This document shows positions 17,294 to 25,696 of a stretch of DNA of 64,000 nt, in pieces; positions within the stretch are counted from its first letter, which is position 1; each line of letters starts with the position of its first letter. A model generated the notes under the pieces. The model had not been told where the DNA came from, ran no database searches, and saw nothing but the letters and a program-made list of their open reading frames with translations. Where the stretch lies: positions 97,525 to 161,524 of the forward strand of contig CAYTUK010000006.1 in NCBI GenBank assembly GCA_964441285.1. The letters are read 5' to 3'. The DNA is from S010-25 sp964441285. Its GTDB lineage: Bacteria; Pseudomonadota; Gammaproteobacteria; SZUA-229. A program made the translations under genes and the position numbers.

Positions 17294-17307
17294 AGTAAAC
17301 GCTTACT
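17294..17307. promoter_or_regulatory. palindromic operator candidate for the TetR protein
   Basis: AGTAA-ACGC-TTACT is a perfect inverted repeat with a four-base centre, 45 bases upstream of the tusA-like start, where the promoter of the tusA-tetR unit should lie. Its size and symmetry are typical of TetR-family operators. Specific binding is inference. Confidence 0.5.
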
Positions 17308-17426
17308 AACTTATGAAATAAATTTGCAGTTGTCAATGGAAAAGTAGATTTTTTTATACGTTTAATATTTAGCCTTTGATATAAAAGGGTTTTTATTTTC
17401 GGACGCTTGCTGCTGGGATTAGTGAT

Positions 17427-17447
17427 TTGGCACAATTTTTGTGCCAA
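17427..17447. repeat. 21-base perfect palindrome upstream of rmuC
   Basis: TTGGCACAA, three T, then TTGTGCCAA: a perfect 9-bp inverted repeat in the 302-base gap between the divergent tusA-like gene and rmuC. It is followed by GGTGTTTTTTT on the plus strand, so it could act as a terminator hairpin, but no rightward gene ends before it. A regulator-binding site is the more natural reading. It superficially resembles a sigma-54 promoter but fails the GG-N10-GC rule. Confidence 0.5.
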
Positions 17448-17551
17448 GGTGTTTTTTTGCGAGGTATGCTCAAAGCGTATGTTAGGGTATGCTGGGTCTG
17501 GGCTGGTGATTATAAGTGCGATGTGAGTACGCCAGATGTTCTGGTTAAATA

Positions 17552-18940
17552 ATGCTTGAGTTTAAAGATAAAGAGATGACCGATACGAATTTTATTTTGT
17601 GGGGAGTGCTGTTCACCTTGCTGGCAGCTGTTGTGGTTTTACTGGTTCGAGCGGGTAACCAGCTGACGCGGATGGCGTATCGCCGTGATGAACAGGCGAC
17701 TTCACAGGCCGCTCTGGGTGTGCAGCTGCAACAGACGCAATTGCAGGCACGAGAAGCGCAAATGCAAGCCATTGCTGAATTGCAGACGCAGCTGGAGCGG
17801 CGCTTTGGTGATATGCAGCAATCACTGGAAAAACGCCTGAGCGAAACCTCAGCGGTGAGCATTGAGCGGATGGCAAAATCGAGTGATAGTTTGCAGCAGG
17901 CGTTACAGGCGCAGTTAAAAAAATTACAAAGCTTAAAGGCGGATTTTGAGCAGCGCTTTGGAGCGATGCAGCAGGGCATTGAGGCACGTCTGGGTGAAAT
18001 GTCAAAGACCAGCATGGAAAGCGCTTCACGCTCAAATGCGCTGTTGCAGGAAGTGCTGCATAAACGGCTCACAGAAATGAGTGGTATTGTTGAGCAGCGA
18101 CTGGATAAAGGCTTTGAAAGAACGACTGAAACGTTTACTGATGTGGTAAAGCGTCTGGCATTAATTGATGAGGCACAAAAACGCATTACCGAGTTGTCCA
18201 GTAATGTGGTCAGTTTGCAGGAAATACTTACCGACAAGCGTTCGCGTGGTGCGTTTGGCGAAGTGCAGATGGCGGCTTTAATTCGTAATGTAATGCCGGA
18301 AGAGAGTTATTCGTTACAACACACTTTGAGTAATGGTACCCGTGTAGACTGTATGATGTTTCTACCGGAGCCAACTGGAAATGTTGCCATTGATTCAAAG
18401 TTTCCGCTTAACTCCTATCAGAAAATGATGGATGATGAAGCCAGTGACAGCGACCGTTCTGGCGCAGAAAAGCAGTTCCGTCTGGACATTAAAAAACACA
18501 TTAAAGATATTGCCAGTAAGTATATTATTCCTGGTGAAACGGCTGATGGGGCAATTATGTTTATTCCTGCCGAGGCGGTGTTTGCAGAAATACATGCCCA
18601 TCAATCGCAACTGGTGGATGAGGCGCAACGCGCCAGAGTCTGGATAGTTTCACCAACAACCATGATGGCGGTGTTAACCACGGCACGAGCAGTGCTAAAA
18701 GACTCTGCAACGCGTAAACAAATTCATGTCATACAGGCGCATCTGGTAAGCCTGGGGAAAGATTTTGAGCGTTTTCGTAAACGTATGGATAGTCTTTCCA
18801 GGCATATGCAGCAGGCCAGCAAAGATGTGGAAGAGGTTCATACTTCAGCAAATAAAATTAGTGGACGGTTTGAAAAAATCGAAAGAGTTGAAATTTCTCA
18901 GGAAGAAGGTGCTATGTTAAGTGACAAAGATGCGCATTGA
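17552..18940 (+). CDS. rmuC: RmuC-family protein
   Basis: RmuC limits recombination at inverted repeats and is predicted to have a nuclease-related core. The 462 residues have an N-terminal membrane anchor (about 15-32, FILWGVLFTLLAAVVVLLV) and a long glutamine-rich coiled coil (about 45-220). The conserved RmuC domain includes KRSRGAFGEVQMAALIRNVM, AIDSKFPLNSYQKMMD (with the conserved Asp and Lys) and WIVSPTTMMAVLTTARAVLK. A second in-frame ATG at 17576 could be the true start; neither has a strong ribosome site. The AI-2E family gene begins 12 bases after the stop, so the two form an operon. Confidence 0.92.
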   Translation: MLEFKDKEMTDTNFILWGVLFTLLAAVVVLLVRAGNQLTRMAYRRDEQATSQAALGVQLQQTQLQAREAQMQAIAELQTQLERRFGDMQQSLEKRLSETSAVSIERMAKSSDSLQQALQAQLKKLQSLKADFEQRFGAMQQGIEARLGEMSKTSMESASRSNALLQEVLHKRLTEMSGIVEQRLDKGFERTTETFTDVVKRLALIDEAQKRITELSSNVVSLQEILTDKRSRGAFGEVQMAALIRNVMPEESYSLQHTLSNGTRVDCMMFLPEPTGNVAIDSKFPLNSYQKMMDDEASDSDRSGAEKQFRLDIKKHIKDIASKYIIPGETADGAIMFIPAEAVFAEIHAHQSQLVDEAQRARVWIVSPTTMMAVLTTARAVLKDSATRKQIHVIQAHLVSLGKDFERFRKRMDSLSRHMQQASKDVEEVHTSANKISGRFEKIERVEISQEEGAMLSDKDAH

Positions 18941-18952
18941 AAGGGATAAATA

Positions 18953-19981
18953 ATGGCAGACTCAAATCAGGGGTTTTCTCCGGCATCAAGGACGCTTCTT
19001 GTCGCTGCCGCAGTGGTAATTATTATTGCGGGCCTGAAGCAGGCAGCACCTTTACTGGTTCCCTTTTTGTTGTCAGTATTTATTTCTGTTATCAGCTTTC
19101 CAGCAATGTATAAGTTACAGCAAAAAGGGCTGAGTCAGAGTTTATCGCTGTTTATTGTTATATTTATCGTCTTTCTTTGTGGTGCCGCGCTGGTATTACT
19201 GGTTGGGTCATCGCTGGATGATTTCAGTCGTGCAGTGCCAGCTTATCAGACAAAACTTTCCGGTCAGTGGAGCATGCTTGTTGCATGGTTAGATAATCAT
19301 GGCTTGTCGTTGTCGGCAACGATGGATGCGGGACTGAATCCTGGTGCGGCGATGGGTTTTGTTGCCTCATTACTCAAAGGGTTTGGTAATGTGTTGGGTA
19401 ACTCGTTTCTTATTTTTCTGATGGTTATTTTTATTCTGGTTGAAGCCGGCGGCCTGGCGCAAAAGATGGCGGTGAAAAATGCGCAGCATGGACAGCCACA
19501 TATATCTGCGATGTTTGTTGATAAGTTACGGGTTTATATGAGCATTAAAACGCTGGTGAGTTTGTTAACTGGCGTTTTGGTGGCGGTTTTTCTATGGTTA
19601 ATGGGCGTGTCCTACCCACTGCTGTGGGGAGTGCTGGCATTTATGCTTAATTTCGTCCCTAATATTGGCTCTATTATTGCAGCGGTGCCCGCAGTGATAT
19701 TGGCACTGTTGCAAATTGGGCCAATATCGGCAGTTACGGTTGCGGTCGTTTACATTATTATTAATCTTGTTATGGGTAATGTTGTGGAGCCTCGATTAAT
19801 GGGTAAGAGTTTGGGCTTATCAATGCTTGTGGTTTTTGTTTCCCTGGTTTTCTGGGGCTGGGTGCTCGGTCCGGTAGGCATGTTATTATCTGTACCGTTA
19901 ACAATTACAGCCAAGCTGGCTTTAGACAGTAAGCCGGAAACACAATGGTTGGGGCGGTTGCTTGGCCCAGTAGAGGACTGA
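18953..19981 (+). CDS. AI-2E family transporter (PerM/YdiK type)
   Basis: A polytopic inner-membrane protein of 342 residues in the AI-2 exporter/PerM family. About seven to eight hydrophobic segments are visible, with a polar loop at about 180-200 and the family signature LWGVLAFMLNFVPNIGSIIA near residue 235. PLLVPFLLSVFISVISFP lies near the N-terminus and the VVEPRLMGKSLGLS segment near residue 290. Members export autoinducer-2 or exchange sodium and protons; the substrate is not predictable. AAGGG precedes ATG 18953. Confidence 0.9.
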   Translation: MADSNQGFSPASRTLLVAAAVVIIIAGLKQAAPLLVPFLLSVFISVISFPAMYKLQQKGLSQSLSLFIVIFIVFLCGAALVLLVGSSLDDFSRAVPAYQTKLSGQWSMLVAWLDNHGLSLSATMDAGLNPGAAMGFVASLLKGFGNVLGNSFLIFLMVIFILVEAGGLAQKMAVKNAQHGQPHISAMFVDKLRVYMSIKTLVSLLTGVLVAVFLWLMGVSYPLLWGVLAFMLNFVPNIGSIIAAVPAVILALLQIGPISAVTVAVVYIIINLVMGNVVEPRLMGKSLGLSMLVVFVSLVFWGWVLGPVGMLLSVPLTITAKLALDSKPETQWLGRLLGPVED

Positions 19982-20005
19982 GTTAAAATAATTGTGACAC
20001 AGTTT

Positions 20006-20287
20006 TCAGAATGACTCCATGTCAATAAAAGCGATTGCGATCCCCGTTGCATCAGTGCGGACAATCACCGCATCTTGCTCTGTTTCCTGATGGTTATTCA
20101 GTGGGTTTTTGTATTTTATATTCACCAGTTCACCCAACGGGTAATGTCTTGGATTATCCAGTAACATAAACAGTCCGCCTTCGCTGAGATCGCGTGTAAC
20201 AACCATTGAAGGTGAATCCTCAAGAAAGTAGAGAGCCACATTAACCTGTACGTTTTTTCTGGGGTGCGCGCGCAGATCTTTAACCAT
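20006..20287 (-). CDS. single-domain PilZ protein
   Basis: A 93-residue PilZ domain, the commonest cyclic-di-GMP receptor. Both binding elements are present: the RxxxR-type motif RAHPRKNVQVNVAL at the N-terminus and DLSEGGLFMLLD (D/NxSxxG) at about residues 34-45. A stand-alone PilZ protein acts by binding a partner such as a pilus, flagellar or polysaccharide component; the partner is not evident. It converges with the AI-2E gene. Two GGDEF-EAL proteins and an EAL-HDOD protein elsewhere in the window could feed or read the same signal. Confidence 0.87.
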   Translation of the reverse strand: MVKDLRAHPRKNVQVNVALYFLEDSPSMVVTRDLSEGGLFMLLDNPRHYPLGELVNIKYKNPLNNHQETEQDAVIVRTDATGIAIAFIDMESF

Positions 20288-20529
20288 GATTTTTACTCTG
20301 CTGGTGTCAAAATGGAGTTTAATAATATTAAGGATGTACTGTTAATAATATAGACGTTGAATGCTAAATAGCCAGCAAAAATCAGGGAAGTCTCGAGCTT
20401 AAGGTATTCATTTATGAGCGAGTAGGAAATCCCCTGACTGTTTTTTGCTTAGCTGCAGCATGGTTTCGGATTAATAAGTAAGGCGCTAATGTTCTATAAA
20501 TAATTATTTATCCGTCCTCGTGGGAACTT

Positions 20530-22416
20530 ATGAGCATGAAAAAAATAAAAAGTCAGTTTTCACTATTAACTGAAAGACGTTTCCTGCCTTTTTTTATAAC
20601 CCAGTTTCTGGGTGCTTTTAATGATAATGTTTTTAAAAATGCCCTGATTATTCTAATTGCATTTCAGGGTTCGACAATGACAACATTAAATACGAATTTA
20701 TTGATTAACCTGAGTGCGGGTCTTTTTATTCTGCCATTTTTTTTATTTTCAGCAACAGCGGGACAATGGATCGAAAAACGGCATAAGGATAAAGCGATTC
20801 GGTTCGTTAAATTGGTAGAGGTTATTATTATGTTGTTGGCAGCATTCGCTTTTATCAGTGGGTTACTCTACGTGCTTATCGCTCTACTGTTTCTAATGGG
20901 TGTGCAGTCAACTTTTTTTGGTCCGGTTAAATATAGCTATATACCGCAGCACCTGGATACAACTGAGCTGGTAGAAGGGAATGCACTGGTTCAAATGGGG
21001 ACTTTTGTCGCTATTTTAGTTGGAACAATACTGGGTGGTCTTTTGATTGATGGTGCTGCGGGTAGAGCAAATGTTGGCATTGCCGTTGTCATTATCGCCG
21101 TACTCGGTTATATCAGTAGTCGTGCGATACCAAAAACGCCTGCATCAGATGCTACGCTGAAAATAAACCTGAATATATTTACAGAAACTATTCGTAATAT
21201 TCGATTTCTGAAGCAGAATCGTACCGTATTTCTCTCTGTATTAGGTATTTCATGGTTCTGGTTTGTTGGTGCAACGTACCTGGTACAGTTACCCAGTTTT
21301 ACTAAAACGACACTAGGTGGTAATGAGCAGGTTGTCACTTTTCTGTTAACGTTATTTACTATTGGAATTGGTTCGGGTTCTTTAATTTGCAACTGGTTAT
21401 CTTCGGGTAAAGTTGAGTTAGGATTAGTACCACTCGGCTCAATGGGGCTGAGCGTGTTTGGCATGGATCTGTATTTCGCGCAGCCAGATATGGTCGTGAA
21501 CACAGTAGTTGGTATTAGTGGGTTTCTCTCCTGGTCACATTTACGATTAATTATTGATATTGTCTTAATTGGTGTTTTTGGAGGGATCTATATCGTACCG
21601 TTATTTTCATTGGTGCAGCAACGAAGTGAGCCCCACCATTTGTCACGAATTATTGCGGGCAATAATATATTAAATGCCCTGTTGATGGTGTTATCTGCAA
21701 TATTTTCCATTGTGTTACTTGGTTCAGGTGTAAGTATTGCCGCATTGTTTTTTATTGTTGCAGTCTTAAATGCGGCAGTTGCAATTTATATTTATACGCT
21801 TGTGCCTGAGTTTTTTATGCGCTTTATGGTGTGGGTGCTAATTCACAGTATCTATCATGTTAAAACCAGAGGGTTGGAAAAAATACCAGATAAGGGGGCA
21901 TACATTCTGGTTTGTAATCATGTGAGCTACGTCGACGCGATGATTATCGCGGGTTGCATAAAGCGTCCGGTACGATTCGTAATGCAATATAAACTTTACA
22001 AACTACCGATATTAAATTTTATCTTTAGAACAGCAAAAGCGATACCGATAGCGGGGAAATATAAAGACAAAGCTTTATTAAATAAAGCTTTCGATGAAAT
22101 TGATGCGGCTTTATCGCAGGGCGATTTGGTGTGTATATTTCCTGAGGGGAGACTCACTCGGAATGGTGAGATGATTAAATTTAGAGATGGTGTAGAACGT
22201 GTTCTTCAGCGCCGTCGTATAGGAGTTATTCCGCTGGCGTTACAGGGTTTATGGGGCAGTATTTTCAGTCAATATTCAGGCAACTTCTTTTACCGTTTAT
22301 CGAAAGGGTTTAAATCTACCGTTGGCCTGGTTGTTAGCGATGTGATTGCAGCAGAAAATACATCCGCAGAAAAATTACAATCGGAAGTGCAGCGTCTTTA
22401 TGATAGAAAAATTTAA
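20530..22416 (+). CDS. MFS transporter fused to a 1-acylglycerol-3-phosphate acyltransferase-like domain
   Basis: A 628-residue membrane protein. Residues about 1-420 are a twelve-helix MFS transporter of the LplT type, beginning FLPFFITQFLGAFNDNVFKN. Residues about 430-628 are a PlsC acyltransferase with block I NHVSYVDAM (the HX4D equivalent), block II around VRFVMQYKLYK, block III FPEGRLTRNGEM and block IV VIPLALQGLWGS. It resembles the LplT-Aas system that flips and reacylates lysophospholipids, but the AMP-ligase domain of Aas is missing, so acyl-ACP or acyl-CoA must come from elsewhere. ATG 20530 or 20536 could be the start. The preceding 242 bases have no gene. Confidence 0.9.
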   Translation: MSMKKIKSQFSLLTERRFLPFFITQFLGAFNDNVFKNALIILIAFQGSTMTTLNTNLLINLSAGLFILPFFLFSATAGQWIEKRHKDKAIRFVKLVEVIIMLLAAFAFISGLLYVLIALLFLMGVQSTFFGPVKYSYIPQHLDTTELVEGNALVQMGTFVAILVGTILGGLLIDGAAGRANVGIAVVIIAVLGYISSRAIPKTPASDATLKINLNIFTETIRNIRFLKQNRTVFLSVLGISWFWFVGATYLVQLPSFTKTTLGGNEQVVTFLLTLFTIGIGSGSLICNWLSSGKVELGLVPLGSMGLSVFGMDLYFAQPDMVVNTVVGISGFLSWSHLRLIIDIVLIGVFGGIYIVPLFSLVQQRSEPHHLSRIIAGNNILNALLMVLSAIFSIVLLGSGVSIAALFFIVAVLNAAVAIYIYTLVPEFFMRFMVWVLIHSIYHVKTRGLEKIPDKGAYILVCNHVSYVDAMIIAGCIKRPVRFVMQYKLYKLPILNFIFRTAKAIPIAGKYKDKALLNKAFDEIDAALSQGDLVCIFPEGRLTRNGEMIKFRDGVERVLQRRRIGVIPLALQGLWGSIFSQYSGNFFYRLSKGFKSTVGLVVSDVIAAENTSAEKLQSEVQRLYDRKI

Positions 22417-22494
22417 GCAAGAATAGAATATCTGGATTAGTATGTGCTGCAGAGGTGTGCTTTTTATTTCAGGGCAGGGATAATGTAGCGATGT

Positions 22495-22887
22495 TTATAT
22501 TTTCCCCATGGTACCAAAGCTTTTAATAAATGGCCCCGCCATACGAGGGTCTGAGGTCATGACTTTGAAATCACCGACCTTAAATTTTAGTTTTCCTGTA
22601 GTGAAAGCCATGCCTAAACCTGTCATGCTCAGACCTTTAGCTAACCATTTTTCCCAGTTTTTTTGTTCTGCACGCATATCCCAGTTAAGTGCGCGCCCGT
22701 CATAAGCAGCGGCTTCTGTTATCTGCCCATTGATAACATCAATAAACCCCATGCAGGTATCATCCTTTGGATAACCATAACCGATCGTAGAGCTAAAGTT
22801 AATTTTTTGCAGGGCGGCATGTAGTGCTGGTTCTGCATTCCACTTTTCCTGAAAGCTTTTCATCCAGACATCGTCAAATAAAGCCAT
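22495..22887 (-). CDS. SCP2 sterol-binding-domain protein
   Basis: A 130-residue cytoplasmic protein of the SCP-2 lipid-binding fold. The N-terminal MALFDDVWMKSFQEKWNAEP is typical of a short proteobacterial group, and the C-terminal part (about 85-128, WLAKGLSMTGLGMAFTTGKL then DPRMAGPFIKSFG) forms the lipid tunnel and helix. SCP2 proteins bind fatty-acyl or other lipid ligands; no enzyme domain is attached. It converges with the MFS-acyltransferase gene, which also handles lipids, although a link is only suggestive. Confidence 0.82.
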   Translation of the reverse strand: MALFDDVWMKSFQEKWNAEPALHAALQKINFSSTIGYGYPKDDTCMGFIDVINGQITEAAAYDGRALNWDMRAEQKNWEKWLAKGLSMTGLGMAFTTGKLKFKVGDFKVMTSDPRMAGPFIKSFGTMGKI

Positions 22888-23195
22888 TTAATTTCTCCGA
22901 ATTCTATTGTGCAAAGCGTATTTATATTTTTCCTGTTCACTGGCAGGTAATAGCATGAGTCGTATGGATTTTTGTTACCGCGCCAATTTCAAACTGCGTT
23001 ATTTATGTAACAAGTTGTTATGCAACAACTAAATATGTGAAAAAGTAAAATGATGTTATAAAATATTCAAGCGTTATTGATGCTATCAGAAAATGATATT
23101 AACATACCATCATCTATATCGAAAGGGATATAAGTCTTTAGTGTGTATTGGTCATATTCAGTATAAAGAGCGGGACAGGTATAATTTGGCAGCCT
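22888..23195. other. intergenic region upstream of the SCP2 gene
   Basis: 308 AT-rich bases with no gene. One inverted repeat, AGTTGTT-ATGC-AACAACT (23013-23030), is visible and may be regulatory for the leftward SCP2 gene. The usual hslVU genes downstream of argS-ftsN are not present here. Confidence 0.5.
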
Positions 23196-23783
23196 TTATT
23201 TTAGTTCCATCGATATCGCATTGATATCGTTTTTCTGTAATATTTTCTGGTTACGGTAAAGTTGTTGTATGTTTTTGTAAGGGCCGATACGTACACGATG
23301 CCAGGTCTGCTTGTTAACTAATACGTGTTGAATGTTTGCCTGAAGGCCGAGGAAAGCCAGCTGGACTTTAAGTTTTTCTGCTTCTTTCAACTTTTGAAAG
23401 GAACCAATCTGTAATATATATTTTTTGATTTTTGAATGTGCATGAGGTCCTTTATGCGTAAGTTTTGGTGGTTGTGTTTCAGACTCCGGGATGATTACTT
23501 CCATACCGCGCAATAATGTATAAAAATTATATTTTGGTGGTTGATTTTTTTTGCGGGCGGATTTTTTTTGCGGGTGTTTGTTCTGCGGTTTTTGCGTCTG
23601 TTTAAGCTTTCTTAGTTCCTGTCCAACGGCTTGCTTAAATGATGTCTGTGTTGCAGGCTGTTTGTTGAGATAAACGATAAAAGCGACAAACAAACCGATA
23701 CAGAGGCCGGCCAGTAACCAGAGGTAAGCGGGCAGCGATTTTTTCTGGTTACGTTTTTTTCGTGGTTTGTAGGCAGCAGGCAT
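23196..23783 (-). CDS. SPOR-domain cell-division protein, FtsN-like
   Basis: A 195-residue bitopic inner-membrane protein: a short basic cytoplasmic start (PRKKRNQKKS), one membrane helix (about 18-38, LWLLAGLCIGLFVAFIVYL), a Lys/Gln/Pro-rich periplasmic linker, and a C-terminal SPOR domain (about 120-195) beginning KKYILQIGSFQKLKEAEKLK. SPOR domains bind denuded glycan at the septum. Position supports FtsN: the gene follows argS directly and priA one gene further back, as in Pseudomonas. The gap to argS is 24 bases, so they share an operon. Confidence 0.85.
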   Translation of the reverse strand: MPAAYKPRKKRNQKKSLPAYLWLLAGLCIGLFVAFIVYLNKQPATQTSFKQAVGQELRKLKQTQKPQNKHPQKKSARKKNQPPKYNFYTLLRGMEVIIPESETQPPKLTHKGPHAHSKIKKYILQIGSFQKLKEAEKLKVQLAFLGLQANIQHVLVNKQTWHRVRIGPYKNIQQLYRNQKILQKNDINAISMELK

Positions 23784-23807
23784 GAGTTTAAGTATTTTGT
23801 TTGTGCA

Positions 23808-25565
23808 TTACATTTTTTCAGGTGCGCTGACACCCAGTAAGGTGAGCCCATTAAATAATACCTGGCGTGTTGCTAAAATTAAATTCAAGCGCGCATTACG
23901 TAGTTTGTCTTCATCAATAATAAAATGGTGGGCGTTGTAATAGGTGTGCAGGTAATTTGCAAGTTCACGTAAATAATGTGCCAGTAAATGGGGTTCTGCA
24001 TTGAATGCGGATTTGTGAATTACGTCTGGATAGGCGGCCAGCTTTGTGATCAGCTCGGTTTCATGTTTCTCTGTGAGTTGCGCCAGATTTTTATTACCCA
24101 TCTCCAGATTATGCTGTAATTGTTTTTCCTGTAGTTGTGACATGACGCTACATATCCGTGCATAGGCATACTGAATATAATATACGGGGTTATCGTTGTT
24201 CTGTGATTTTGCCAGGTCTAGATCAAAGTCCATGTGTTGTTCACACTTACGCATAACGTAGAAAAAACGCGCGGCATCGACGCCTACTTCATCACGTAAT
24301 TCACGCAGGGTGACGAAGGATCCTGACCGCGTGGACATTTGAACAGGTTTGCCCTTGCGATAAAGATTGGCAAATTGCACCAGCAGTATATTCAGTCTGT
24401 CGGGATTTTCACCCAGTGCAGAAATTGCGGCTTTAACCCGTGCGACATAACCGTGATGGTCAGCACCCCAGATATTAATAACGCGGTCATAGCCACGTTG
24501 AAACTTATCCAGATGGTAGGCAATGTCTGAGGCGAAATAGGTTGGTTGACCATTTTCCCGAATAACTACGCGGTCTTTTTCATCACCAAATTGCGTTGAC
24601 AGAAACCATAAAGCACCATTACGTTCTTCAATGTAGCCACTTTTTTGTAACCGCTCCACTGCCTGTTTAATTAAGCCTCGATCAGCCAGCGTCTGTTCAC
24701 TGAACCAGTTTTCGAATACCACGCCGAATTCTTCCAGGTCATTGCGAATGTCACTCAGTATACTGGTCAGAGCGGCGTTAAAAACAGTCCGGTAATTTTG
24801 TTCGCCAAGTAATTCCTGTGCACGTTCAATCAGTGCGTCGATGTGGGCTTCTTTGTCACCACCATCTGCTTCATCTGCTGGTATCGCCTGCATCACATCG
24901 GTTGCGTTGTGGACGAATTGGTGCTGATGTGTCTGCTTAAGTTGCGCGGCGATGTCATAAATATAGGCTTCACTTTTGTAGCCGTTACTTGGAAATGGAA
25001 TGGCAACATCAAAGGATTGCAAATAACGGAACCAGATACTGGTGGCAAGAATGTTCATTTGCCGACCCGCATCATTGACATAGTATTCACAGTCAACATC
25101 AAAGCCGACTGCCCGCATCAGTGATGCCAGTGTGGCACCATACGCAGCACCGCGACCGTGGCCAACATGCAGTGGGCCGGTTGGATTAGCGGAAACGAAT
25201 TCAATTTGAATTTTTTCGCCGTGGCCACTTTCGCTGCGACCGTAGTGCTCGCCCTGGGTTAGAATTTCACGAATAATGTTCAGCGTGGTGGCTTTTTCCA
25301 GGTAGAAATTGATAAACCCCGGACCGGCAATTTCGGTTTTCTCCAGGCCACCGTCTGTTGCCAGATTATCAATAATGCAGCGTGCAATTTCACGCGGTGG
25401 TATACCGGCCTGTTTCGCCAGTATCATGGCGACATTCGAACTAAAGTCGCCGAATGAAGTGTCTTTGGTGCGGCTGAGCTGAACGGCAGGCGCAGTTTCA
25501 ATGATACCGTCATTAACCAGCGTCTGTAGTGACTGCTGGAGCAAGGCTTCAATTTTTTCTTTCAA
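23808..25565 (-). CDS. argS: arginyl-tRNA synthetase
   Basis: Class Ia synthetase charging tRNA-Arg. The 585 residues match the family length. An N-terminal Arg-specific additional domain (about 1-110) is followed by the HIGH-type motif NPTGPLHVGHGRGAAYG (about 126-142), then IWGADHHGYVARVKAA. The KMSKS loop is replaced by QMSTRSGSF, as is usual in bacterial ArgRS. The C-terminal anticodon-binding domain includes QYAYARICSV. It lies downstream of priA (131-base gap) and upstream of the FtsN-like gene. Confidence 0.97.
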   Translation of the reverse strand: MKEKIEALLQQSLQTLVNDGIIETAPAVQLSRTKDTSFGDFSSNVAMILAKQAGIPPREIARCIIDNLATDGGLEKTEIAGPGFINFYLEKATTLNIIREILTQGEHYGRSESGHGEKIQIEFVSANPTGPLHVGHGRGAAYGATLASLMRAVGFDVDCEYYVNDAGRQMNILATSIWFRYLQSFDVAIPFPSNGYKSEAYIYDIAAQLKQTHQHQFVHNATDVMQAIPADEADGGDKEAHIDALIERAQELLGEQNYRTVFNAALTSILSDIRNDLEEFGVVFENWFSEQTLADRGLIKQAVERLQKSGYIEERNGALWFLSTQFGDEKDRVVIRENGQPTYFASDIAYHLDKFQRGYDRVINIWGADHHGYVARVKAAISALGENPDRLNILLVQFANLYRKGKPVQMSTRSGSFVTLRELRDEVGVDAARFFYVMRKCEQHMDFDLDLAKSQNNDNPVYYIQYAYARICSVMSQLQEKQLQHNLEMGNKNLAQLTEKHETELITKLAAYPDVIHKSAFNAEPHLLAHYLRELANYLHTYYNAHHFIIDEDKLRNARLNLILATRQVLFNGLTLLGVSAPEKM

Positions 25566-25696
25566 TGGATTGGTTCGTGTATTTTTTACGGAGTGCGATT
25601 ATACGTCAAACGAAGATAAGTTGGCAGTTGATCGTTATTCGTTGGTGGCAAAAGCGACGGACAATAAAATTGCTTTTTACCGCTTTTTTGTCAGGG

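Noticed and set aside
17427..17447. Possible sigma-54 promoter upstream of rmuC
   Set aside because: TTGGCAC fits the -24 element but the -12 element has GT where GC is required at N10 spacing; the palindrome explains the sequence better.
17545..18237. 230-codon antisense frame within rmuC
   Set aside because: Serine- and cysteine-rich translation of the antisense of a coiled coil; a shadow of rmuC.
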